Positions 1-6,332 of a DNA stretch of 45,550 nt are shown here, one piece after another (the stretch's first letter is position 1; every line of letters begins with the position of its first letter). The notes beneath the pieces are model-generated. The model had not been told where the DNA came from. It saw nothing but the letters and a program-made list of their open reading frames with translations, and searched no databases. The position numbers were made by a program, and so were the translations under genes. Origin of the DNA: Chitinophagaceae bacterium. GTDB lineage: Bacteria > Bacteroidota > Bacteroidia > Chitinophagales > Chitinophagaceae. Location: NCBI GenBank assembly GCA_020847395.1, contig JADLCD010000051.1, positions 1 to 45,550 on the forward strand. Direction: 5' to 3'.

Positions 1-109
1 CATGGCCTTGCCATATTGCAATCAACTGCGACCGGGAAGTTCTTATGTTTGAATTAAAAAATGTAAAAGTTAGTAAATTACTTTAAGCGATCTCGTTGGA
101 TGTAAGACT

Positions 110-176
110 GGGATTGCTTCTCCCGCCATAATATTCTTTCAATTCAAATGATCATGAGGGCGGAATTGCAAAGACG
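110..176 (-). repeat. REP-like palindromic element, inverted copy
   Basis: Read on the minus strand, this begins with cgtctttgc and ends with gaagcaatccc. It is the same element as 242-309 in opposite orientation. The copy keeps the two-part stem (TTGC with GCAA outside, TCCGCC with GGCGGG inside, one G-T wobble) around a poorly conserved AT-rich loop. Two copies in opposite orientation 65 bp apart are typical of REP or BIME-type arrangements. No transposase is in the window. Confidence 0.6.
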
Positions 177-241
177 GGCGAGAGCGTGATGAAATATATG
201 CTTTGTGTTAGTACCGGTAGTAATAAACAATCACTCTTACG

Positions 242-309
242 CGTCATTGCGATCCCGCCCGTAGGTTGTATGCAGTTAGATGTGTGTTGCGGCGGGAGAA
301 GCAATCTCC
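242..309 (+). repeat. REP-like palindromic element, direct copy
   Basis: Arms ATTGC-GAT-CCCGCC (246-259) and GGCGGG-AGAA-GCAAT (291-305) pair as a 5-bp outer and a 6-bp inner stem separated by an internal loop. The terminal loop is about 30 nt. The copy at 26836-26898 keeps the pairing with different bases, which is the main evidence that the fold matters. Similar short repeats are frequent between genes in Bacteroidota genomes (general knowledge). The family name is not known to me. Confidence 0.65.
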
Positions 310-419
310 TCCTTTAAAAATTTATAAGAGATTGTTTATTCCACCCCTTAAGGATGATGCTTTTACGGCAAGCTACTTAAATGTCATCTTTATATTTTGC
401 CTGACAACAGGTTTGGCAC

Positions 420-533
420 TCGGGGTGACAAGCTATAGTTACAATGTTCGGCATTAGGATAGATGTTCAACAATTGTACTATAGCTCAGCATAATTCCCA
501 CAGCCTGTCACCCCGATCCCGCCTCAAGCGGGA
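420..533. repeat. Inverted pair (TGTCACCCCG type) plus small hairpin
   Basis: Positions 420-434 and 502-516 are reverse complements with 14 of 15 matches (core CGGGGTGACA / TGTCACCCCG). The right arm runs straight into a second hairpin, TCCCGC-ctcaa-GCGGGA (517-533). This looks like another small intergenic repeat family. It may be unrelated to the REP-like element beside it. Confidence 0.5.
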
Positions 534-682
534 AAAGGTCTATGCCTGATTACCGGTTACAGATAAGCAAAGGTTAATGCATACGGTAGCCTTGCACACA
601 ATCTTAAACGAGCGAGAAATTGACATACGCCCCTCAACAAGCCTGATTTTTTAAACGTATTATTGCGGCATAATATGATATT

Positions 683-1222
683 ATGAGTATAAACAGTGTA
701 GCAGTGTTTTGCGGGTCGCGGTCAGGCAATAACCCGCAATATGAAAACGATGCAAAACAGCTTGGCAAATTACTGGCAATGTCAGGAATACGAATTGTAT
801 ATGGCGCCGGCAACAAAGGTATTATGGGTTGCATAGCAAATGCCGCACTTGAATACGGCGGCAATATAACCGGCGTAATTCCCAGGATATTGATTGAATG
901 GGAAGTACAGCATACCGGTTTAACAGAACTGATTGTTACAGATACCATGCACCAACGCAAAAAACTGATGTATGAATTATGTGATGCTGCCATTATATTA
1001 CCGGGCGGTTATGGTACAATGGATGAATTTTTTGAAATGCTCACTTGGAATCAATTAAGCATTCACAGCAAAAAGATCCTGCTGTTGAATACAGCAGGAT
1101 TTTTTTACCCGCTACAGGTATACCTGCAAAAAATGGAAGAGGAAGGATTTTTATATAACTATGTAGAACCGAGAATTGGTTTTTGTGAAACGCCGGAGGA
1201 GATAATGGAGATAATAACTTAA
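683..1222 (+). CDS. LOG family protein, cytokinin riboside 5'-monophosphate phosphoribohydrolase-like
   Basis: This 179-residue protein has the Rossmann-like lysine-decarboxylase-like fold of the LOG (TIGR00730) family. The signature PGGYGTMDE is at 107-115, and MHQRK at 89-93 supplies the family's conserved Arg. An N-terminal GSRSG and GAGNKGIMG (41-49) would form the nucleotide pocket. LOG proteins hydrolyse N6-modified AMP, and often AMP itself, to base and ribose 5-phosphate. In bacteria outside plant associations they are thought to act in nucleotide salvage. The length is normal for the family and no partner gene lies nearby. The coding sequence contains a terminator-like hairpin with a T-tract at 1071-1106, listed separately. 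The family is well supported; the physiological substrate is not. Confidence 0.88.
   Translation: MSINSVAVFCGSRSGNNPQYENDAKQLGKLLAMSGIRIVYGAGNKGIMGCIANAALEYGGNITGVIPRILIEWEVQHTGLTELIVTDTMHQRKKLMYELCDAAIILPGGYGTMDEFFEMLTWNQLSIHSKKILLLNTAGFFYPLQVYLQKMEEEGFLYNYVEPRIGFCETPEEIMEIIT
1071..1106 (+). terminator. Intrinsic-terminator-like hairpin inside the LOG coding region
   Basis: A perfect 10-bp stem ATCCTGCTGT / ACAGCAGGAT (1076-1085 and 1091-1100) with a TGAAT loop is followed at once by a run of T. Upstream A residues can lengthen the stem through a G-T wobble. This is textbook rho-independent terminator shape, but it lies within codons of the LOG gene, about 115 nt before its stop. Translating ribosomes would normally mask it. 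It could cause premature termination when translation is poor, or it may be chance. Confidence 0.5.
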
Positions 1223-1327
1223 TAACAGCAGGTAGTAACTTTATCATAAAATATTATAAAGATCTTTGGCGATATTTACATTCTTCTCAGTACTTATTAA
1301 TTTTTAATACTACAGTCTGATACTATT

Positions 1328-1864
1328 ATGGCAACAATACAACCCAACTGGCAGCCCAATCACCTCCAAAATAATTTAGTGCAGCTTGTTCCTCTACATA
1401 AGGATGATTTTGAAAAATTATATGATGTAGCATCAGATCCTTTAATATGGGAGCAACATCCTTCAAACGACAGGTATAAAAGAGACGTGTTTCAATTGTT
1501 TTTTGATGGCGCGGTTGATGGCGATACGGCTTTCCTTATTGTTGATAAAGCAACAGGAAATATAATTGGCTCTACCCGTTACTATGATTATAAGCCTGGC
1601 AATTCCAGCATTGCCATTGGGTATACTTTTCTTGCAAAGGCATATTGGGGAGGAAAGTATAATCAATCCTGCAAAAAATTACTACTTGATTATGCTTTTC
1701 AATTTGTAGACAAAGTATACTTCCATGTTGGCGCTACCAATACGCGTTCGCAATTAGCAATACAAAAAACAGGCGGGATAAAAGTGAATGAAGTAGATTT
1801 TGATCACTATGGAAAAAAGCTATTGCATTTTGAATATATGATAAGAAAAGGAGATTGGAAGTGA
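1328..1864 (+). CDS. GNAT family N-acetyltransferase (RimJ/RimL-like)
   Basis: The 178-residue product matches the Acetyltransf_3 type GNAT layout. An N-terminal strand-helix region (LVQLVPLHKDDFEKLYDVA) is followed by the strands FLIVDKATGNIIGSTRYYD and AIGYTFLAKAYWGGKYN. The YWGGKYN segment sits where the acetyl-CoA pyrophosphate loop lies. A late VGATNTRSQLAIQKTGG segment is characteristic of this subgroup. It would transfer an acetyl group to an amine, but the substrate cannot be read from sequence. It is on the same strand as the LOG gene, 105 bp downstream, with no evident co-regulation. Confidence 0.85.
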   Translation: MATIQPNWQPNHLQNNLVQLVPLHKDDFEKLYDVASDPLIWEQHPSNDRYKRDVFQLFFDGAVDGDTAFLIVDKATGNIIGSTRYYDYKPGNSSIAIGYTFLAKAYWGGKYNQSCKKLLLDYAFQFVDKVYFHVGATNTRSQLAIQKTGGIKVNEVDFDHYGKKLLHFEYMIRKGDWK

Positions 1865-1881
1865 AATGTCTTTACTTGCCT

Positions 1882-1935
1882 TCGCAAAAAAGTGATTTAA
1901 CTACAGTGTTCGTGTTGGCTCTGTCGAAAGGACGG
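1882..1935 (+). repeat. 54-bp repeat module, copy 1
   Basis: This solitary 54-bp copy runs from tcgcaaaa to gaaaggacgg. It matches the module at 26956-27009 at about 50 of 54 positions and has the same length as the module at 26772-26825. The last 28 bases (gttcgtgttggctc.gtcgaaaggacgg) are nearly invariant among the three. Here it lies between the GNAT gene and the 3' end of the pseudouridine synthase gene, without the REP-like 5' part. Confidence 0.7.
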
Positions 1936-1973
1936 GGAAGTGGCAGAGCAAATGCATATTTGCTTATCAAACA

Positions 1974-3047
1974 TTATTCCTCCGTCATAATCCCCTTTGC
2001 ACTCACATAACGCCGCCATTTTTCAATTACCTGCTGCATATCATCCGGCAGTTCGCTGTTAAAAAACATTTCTTTTTTTGTAACAGGATGAATAAAGCCT
2101 AATGTTTTTGCGTGCAATGCATGGCGCGGACATATAGCAAAACAATTATCAACAAATTGCTTGTATTTGGTAAATACTGTTCCTTTTACAATCCTGTCGC
2201 CGCCATAAGTATCATCATTAAACAACGGGTGTCCTATATGCTTCATATGTACGCGTATCTGGTGTGTACGACCAGTTTCAAGGCGGCACTCCACTAAACT
2301 CACATAACCCAATCTCTCCAGCACCGTATAATGTGTTACAGCATCCTTGCCGTGATCTCCTTCAGGATATACATCCATTATTTTCCGGAAACGCTGATGC
2401 CGACCTACATGACCGGTAATTGTTCCTTCACTTTCTTCAAAGTCTCCCCAAACCAGCGCTATATACCTGCGGTGTACTGTATGCGCGGCAAACTGCGCGG
2501 CAAGACTTAGTGACGCTTTCTCATTTTTTGCAAGCACCAGTAAACCACTGGTGTTTTTATCAATGCGATGCACCAACCCAAAACGCGGAAGCGATACTTC
2601 CGTTAATGCAGGTGACTGCTGCTGTAAATACCAGGCTATACCATTCACTACCGTTCCACTATAATTACCAGAACCGGGATGAACTACCATGCCTGCAGGT
2701 TTATTGATTACAATAATATCATCGTCCTCATACACAAAATTCAACTCCATTTTTTCAGGTACTATTTCTGTTGATTCTGGTGAGTTTTCCGAATATACGA
2801 GTACCTCATCCCCTGGTTTTATTTTGTGATTTGATTTAACAGCTTTACCATTTACCAGCACATGCCCTTTTTCAATGGCCTGCTGTAACTTATTTCTTGT
2901 ACCACCTTCAATGCGGTTAATCAGGAATTTATCAATACGCAATGGCTCCTGCCCTTTATCAACGGTAAATGACATACGCTCATATAATTCTTCCGAACCT
3001 TCCGAATTTTCCAGTTCATCTTCAAAATCAACCTCCGTTGTAGCCAT
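1974..3047 (-). CDS. RluA family pseudouridine synthase (RluD-like)
   Basis: This 357-residue enzyme would isomerise uridine to pseudouridine in rRNA. An S4 RNA-binding domain occupies about 34-85 (LRIDKFLINR... then DEVLVY). The catalytic domain begins around 105 (YEDDDIIVINKPAGMVVHP). The catalytic loop HRIDKNTSG is at 160-168 with the expected nucleophile Asp163, and GRTHQIRVHM lies further on. S4 plus this catalytic domain is the arrangement of RluD and related large-subunit enzymes, so 23S rRNA is the likely target, though the position is not determined. An acidic N-terminal tail of about 30 residues precedes the S4 domain. It lies 27 bp after the heptose phosphatase gene and may be read through from it. 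Confidence 0.9.
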   Translation of the reverse strand: MATTEVDFEDELENSEGSEELYERMSFTVDKGQEPLRIDKFLINRIEGGTRNKLQQAIEKGHVLVNGKAVKSNHKIKPGDEVLVYSENSPESTEIVPEKMELNFVYEDDDIIVINKPAGMVVHPGSGNYSGTVVNGIAWYLQQQSPALTEVSLPRFGLVHRIDKNTSGLLVLAKNEKASLSLAAQFAAHTVHRRYIALVWGDFEESEGTITGHVGRHQRFRKIMDVYPEGDHGKDAVTHYTVLERLGYVSLVECRLETGRTHQIRVHMKHIGHPLFNDDTYGGDRIVKGTVFTKYKQFVDNCFAICPRHALHAKTLGFIHPVTKKEMFFNSELPDDMQQVIEKWRRYVSAKGIMTEE

Positions 3048-3074
3048 GTATATATTTTTTGCAAAGATAATTTA

Positions 3075-3635
3075 TCAGGCATTTTGCTGTATCGCTTCTG
3101 CCACACTTATTAAGGAAGGATATATAGCATCCGTATATGGGTCAGGGAGCTCCGGTGCCGGGCGATTGCTTGGAATAAAAATAGTTGACGCGCCGATATT
3201 CTTACCAAATTTCATATCACCCATTGTATTGCCAATCATAATACTTTTACTGAAATCAATTTCAGGAAAATCTGCTTTAGCCATATAACCCATACCCGGG
3301 TTGGGCTTGCGGTTAGGGCTGTCATCATTTTTGTCAAGGCAATAATATATTTTATGTATATGCCCATCATTTTCCTCAACAACCCTCAACATGTTCATAT
3401 GAATATCTTTCAAATCATCTTCCGTCATCAATCCCTTATTAACACCCCGCTGGTTGGTTATAATAATAATCCTGCCAAATTTTTCTGAAAAAATTTTTAA
3501 CGCATCCAGTACGCCTTCATAAAAAACAAAATCATCCCATTTGGTGATATATAACCCTACCGTTTCGTGGTTTATTACTCCATCACGATCTAAAAACAAT
3601 GTCCAGGATTTATCTATCGTTTTAAAATCAATCAT
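3075..3635 (-). CDS. gmhB: HAD-IIIA phosphatase, heptose 1,7-bisphosphate 7-phosphatase-like (GmhB type)
   Basis: This 186-residue HAD-IIIA hydrolase has motif I LFLDRDGVIN (nucleophile Asp16, general acid Asp18), motif II ITNQRGVNKG, motif III Lys110 in NRKPNPGM and motif IV IGNTMGD. It would remove the 7-phosphate from D-glycero-alpha-D-manno-heptose 1,7-bisphosphate, which fits its place directly after hddC. The two genes overlap by 8 bp. In motif IV the first acidic residue of the usual DxxxD is Asn136, while Asp140 is kept. The four-ligand zinc loop of E. coli GmhB is not evident, because only one Cys lies there. Related histidinol-phosphate phosphatases look similar, so the call rests on context as well as sequence. 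Confidence 0.82.
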   Translation of the reverse strand: MIDFKTIDKSWTLFLDRDGVINHETVGLYITKWDDFVFYEGVLDALKIFSEKFGRIIIITNQRGVNKGLMTEDDLKDIHMNMLRVVEENDGHIHKIYYCLDKNDDSPNRKPNPGMGYMAKADFPEIDFSKSIMIGNTMGDMKFGKNIGASTIFIPSNRPAPELPDPYTDAIYPSLISVAEAIQQNA

Positions 3636-4341
3636 TGCCTTGCTTTAATTCGTATTGTGCCCTTTCATAATCTTCGGGAATACCGATATCAATAAAATAA
3701 GCATCCTGTGCCATGCCATATATATTTCCTTCGGGATAATACTTTTCCAAATAATCTTTTTCAAAAGAAAATTTTTCGGAGAAAGATTTTTTTTGAAACT
3801 CATTTACATTCAGCAGGTATACGCCGCCGTTAATCAATCCTTCAGTAAAATATTGTTTCTCTTTAAAATCTTTTACCCGGCCTTCTGCATCAAGTTCAAC
3901 CGCCCCATACCGGTCAAAATGCTTCATTGGTTTTAAAGTAAGTGTACATGCTGCAGATTTACTTTCGTGAAAAATCGCAACCTGCTGTATATCTGCCTTA
4001 AATAAAGTATCACCGTTTGTTACCAGCACATTTTTACTTAAACTAACGTTGCAGGCTAACCGAACAGCGCCACCTGTTCCCAAAGGTTCGTCTTCAAGAG
4101 AAATGACATACTCATCTTTATGCAATACGGTATTCAGAAAATTATCAAAGGTTTCGCTTTTATATCCTAATGCAAAAATAAAACGCGCTATACCATGGCG
4201 GCGAAGGCTTTCAATTACATACCCAACAAAAGGTTTTCCATTAACAGGCGCCATGCATTTTGGCAAATCAGGCACGGCGCTACGCAACCTTGTGCCCAGT
4301 CCGCCGGCGAGTATAATGGCTTCTGTTACTTTACTTGCCAT
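3628..4341 (-). CDS. hddC: D-glycero-alpha-D-manno-heptose 1-phosphate guanylyltransferase (HddC-like nucleotidyltransferase)
   Basis: The 237-residue product is a single-domain NTP-transferase. GGLGTRLR is at 13-20, a phosphate-binding Lys at 28 in LPKCMAPVNGKP, and the metal site NGD is at 109-111. In this context it would join GMP from GTP to heptose 1-phosphate, giving GDP-heptose. I chose the ATG at 4341. A longer frame upstream to 4431 lies wholly within gmhA and its extra residues look nothing like the family. With this start the gene overlaps the gmhA stop by 11 bp and its own end overlaps the phosphatase start by 8 bp, so translation is probably coupled. Sugar specificity comes from the neighbours. 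Confidence 0.85.
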   Translation of the reverse strand: MASKVTEAIILAGGLGTRLRSAVPDLPKCMAPVNGKPFVGYVIESLRRHGIARFIFALGYKSETFDNFLNTVLHKDEYVISLEDEPLGTGGAVRLACNVSLSKNVLVTNGDTLFKADIQQVAIFHESKSAACTLTLKPMKHFDRYGAVELDAEGRVKDFKEKQYFTEGLINGGVYLLNVNEFQKKSFSEKFSFEKDYLEKYYPEGNIYGMAQDAYFIDIGIPEDYERAQYELKQGND

Positions 4342-4912
4342 TAAAATATTTTTCTTCCACCAACTGGCAGATGATATGTCCCAATAAAATATGCGACTCT
4401 TGTATACGAGGCGTATCTGTAGAAGGAACATTCAGCAGGTAATCGCTAACCTCTTTCATTTTACCCCCTGTTGCCCCGGTAAAGCCAACGGTTATCATGC
4501 CTTTCCTTTTTGCTTCTTCAAAAGCAAGCACAACATTTTTAGAGTTACCGGAGGTTGATAAGCCAACCAGCACATCGCCTTTTTGTCCTAAACCTTTTAT
4601 AAGGCGTGCATAAATAACATCATAACTATAATCATTACCCACGGCAGTAAGATAAGATGTATTTACATGTAACGCTTCTGCAGGTAAAGCATCGCGATCT
4701 ATATAAAATCTTCCGCTGAACTCTGCCGCCAGATGCTGGGCATCTGCAGCGCTCCCTCCATTACCGCAAAACAACACTTTATTACCGTTTTTAAACGCAT
4801 TGGTAATTACATCAACCAGTGTTTTTAAGGTGTTCAAAATCTTTTCATCTGTAAGCAGTTGTTGTTTTACTGAAACAGAGGCGCTGATAATATTTTTAAT
4901 TGTGTTGATCAT
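4331..4912 (-). CDS. gmhA: Sedoheptulose 7-phosphate isomerase (GmhA), SIS domain
   Basis: This 193-residue SIS-domain protein carries the GmhA hallmark GNGGSAADAQHLAAEFSGRF at 50-69. A second substrate loop is GLSTSGNSKNV, and the C-terminal histidines lie in QESHILLGHIICQLVE. GmhA converts sedoheptulose 7-phosphate to D-glycero-D-manno-heptose 7-phosphate, the first committed step of both ADP- and GDP-heptose synthesis. It works as a tetramer in the cytoplasm. It lies 18 bp after hddA and overlaps hddC. Length and motifs are normal for the family. Confidence 0.93.
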   Translation of the reverse strand: MINTIKNIISASVSVKQQLLTDEKILNTLKTLVDVITNAFKNGNKVLFCGNGGSAADAQHLAAEFSGRFYIDRDALPAEALHVNTSYLTAVGNDYSYDVIYARLIKGLGQKGDVLVGLSTSGNSKNVVLAFEEAKRKGMITVGFTGATGGKMKEVSDYLLNVPSTDTPRIQESHILLGHIICQLVEEKYFNGK

Positions 4913-4930
4913 ATATATTGAAATTGAATT

Positions 4931-5953
4931 TTAAACAGACCAGGTTGTTAAACCATATTTTGTAAAACTATATTGTTTTATTTCTCCACCAAAGGGTTGT
5001 AATGCCTGTATAACACTATATCTTGTATTACCCGGACAATAAAAACTCATAAAGCCGCCTCCTCCTGCACCTGATATTTTTCCACCGGAAGCACCTGCTT
5101 TTTTTGCGGCATCATATATCTCCTCAAGTTTATTATTAGAAATATTGGCTGCCATTTTTCTTTTCTGCTGAAAGCCGTAATCTAATATCTCTCCCACTTC
5201 GCCCAGGCGTCCTTTCAGCAATGCTTCTTTCATCATGCGGCTCTGCTCTTTTAACTGGTGCATTGCTTCGATGGAACTATCATTTTTTTGCTGCACATTT
5301 TTTTGCTGTTCTTTAATAATAGTGGCAGACTCCCTGCTGGTGGAAGTATAAAAAAGCAGCAGGTTATTTTCAAGCTCGTTAAGATATTTGGATTTAATAC
5401 GAAGCGGATTTACGATCACTTTATCATTGTCGTAAAATTCCATATAGTTTACACCGCCAAAAGTTGCGGCGTATTGATCCTGGCGACCACCGGCGAGCTT
5501 TAAATCCTGTCGTTCTATTTCATAAGCATAATGCGCTATATCATATTCACCCAAAGGCAGGCTCAGCATTTCTGCAAAAGCGCCAACAATAGCTACTACT
5601 AATGTGGAAGACGTGCCTAAACCTGAACCAGCGGGTGCATCAACAAAAGTATGCAACCTGAAACCTGTTTCAGGAAATCCATAATCTTTCACAATGCGGT
5701 TGTATGCACCTTTCAGCAAATCAAGTTTTCCATCAAGCGGAAGTGTTTTGGCATAATCATATTCCAGGTGCTCATTTCTGTCTGCTGCGGTGAGATATAT
5801 TTTCTTTTCAGCAACGGGCTCAACATTCGCGTAAGCGTATAATGAAATGGCAGAGTTAAGAATAGCGCCGCCATATAAATCGCAATAAGGGCTAACATCA
5901 GTGCCACCACCGGCTAAACCAATTCGTAAAGGAGCTTTGCTTCTGTAAATCAT
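4931..5953 (-). CDS. hddA: D-glycero-alpha-D-manno-heptose 7-phosphate kinase (HddA), GHMP kinase
   Basis: This GHMP-family kinase (340 residues) starts with the HddA-like segment RSKAPLRIGLAGGGTD. The ATP loop PAGSGLGTSS is at 107-116, and the C-terminal GHMP motif is GGKISGAGGGGF. It would phosphorylate heptose 7-phosphate at C1 in the alpha configuration, which commits the sugar to the GDP branch rather than the ADP branch made by HldE. The ATG at 5953 gives a start right before the conserved strand. A TTG four codons upstream (5965) is possible but unnecessary. It is the first gene of the cassette hddA-gmhA-hddC-gmhB, transcribed from the 5954-6332 gap. Confidence 0.9.
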   Translation of the reverse strand: MIYRSKAPLRIGLAGGGTDVSPYCDLYGGAILNSAISLYAYANVEPVAEKKIYLTAADRNEHLEYDYAKTLPLDGKLDLLKGAYNRIVKDYGFPETGFRLHTFVDAPAGSGLGTSSTLVVAIVGAFAEMLSLPLGEYDIAHYAYEIERQDLKLAGGRQDQYAATFGGVNYMEFYDNDKVIVNPLRIKSKYLNELENNLLLFYTSTSRESATIIKEQQKNVQQKNDSSIEAMHQLKEQSRMMKEALLKGRLGEVGEILDYGFQQKRKMAANISNNKLEEIYDAAKKAGASGGKISGAGGGGFMSFYCPGNTRYSVIQALQPFGGEIKQYSFTKYGLTTWSV

Positions 5954-6332
5954 ATAGAGGTTCAAAAGTTAATCGCCCGCAAAGTTAATGGAAATGTTGG
6001 TATAGGTTATTTATAATCAATGTTTAAACTAAATCATAATAAGGCTGGTAACTTCAAAGTTATCATCTTACCTGCGCTTCGCTGGTTTTCTAAATATTTT
6101 TCTGATTATATCAATATACCATAATACAGCATTAGTTAAATGTAACGGGTATATGCGTTGGTTAGTGAGCATCTATATTTTCAAAAGCAAACACTTAAGC
6201 ATCTACTAAGTGTTTACACGAAATACGCTACATATTTACCATAATTTTTTTTCTTAAATTTTACTACAACAATATCTTATGATAAAAAGCGGTTTAAGTA
6301 TATATTAAGCTCAATGATTAAACCACTCATTC
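5954..6332. promoter_or_regulatory. Divergent intergenic region between hddA and the T9SS adhesin gene
   Basis: This region of about 380 bp is AT-rich and must hold promoters for both directions. A perfect 9-bp inverted repeat AAACACTTA / TAAGTGTTT (6189-6197 and 6207-6215, 9-nt spacer) lies about 120 bp upstream of the adhesin start and could be an operator or a hairpin. A weaker pair GGTTTAA / TTAAACC (6291-6297 and 6318-6324) lies within the probable leader of the adhesin gene. I see no convincing complete promoter of the TTG / TAnnTTTG kind. Confidence 0.4.

Larger units (their letters stand above)
1..682. other. Repeat-rich intergenic region at window start
   Basis: No convincing gene is visible in this stretch. 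A 63-codon open frame at 266-457 lies across repeat sequence and has no recognisable motif. What the region does hold is two oppositely oriented copies of a REP-like hairpin (110-176 and 242-309), a separate inverted pair (420-434 with 502-516) and a small GC-rich hairpin (517-533). About 18 bases at 443-460 resemble the middle of the tandem repeat at 26.7-27.0 kb. The first hundred bases could be the upstream flank of a gene outside the window, but nothing supports a specific call. Confidence 0.6.

Noticed and set aside
266-457. 63-codon open frame on the plus strand in the first repeat region
   Set aside because: It runs through the REP-like element and an inverted repeat arm, has no motif, and its sequence follows repeat structure.
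1908-1935. Possible tRNA or small RNA gene in the conserved 28-bp core
   Set aside because: No cloverleaf, no CCA region and too short; it is explained as a repeat module.
2875-3288. 137-codon plus-strand frame
   Set aside because: Spans the antisense of two real genes and the gap between them; no motif.
4342-4431. N-terminal extension of the hddC frame
   Set aside because: It lies wholly inside gmhA and precedes the conserved nucleotidyltransferase start by 30 residues of unrelated sequence.
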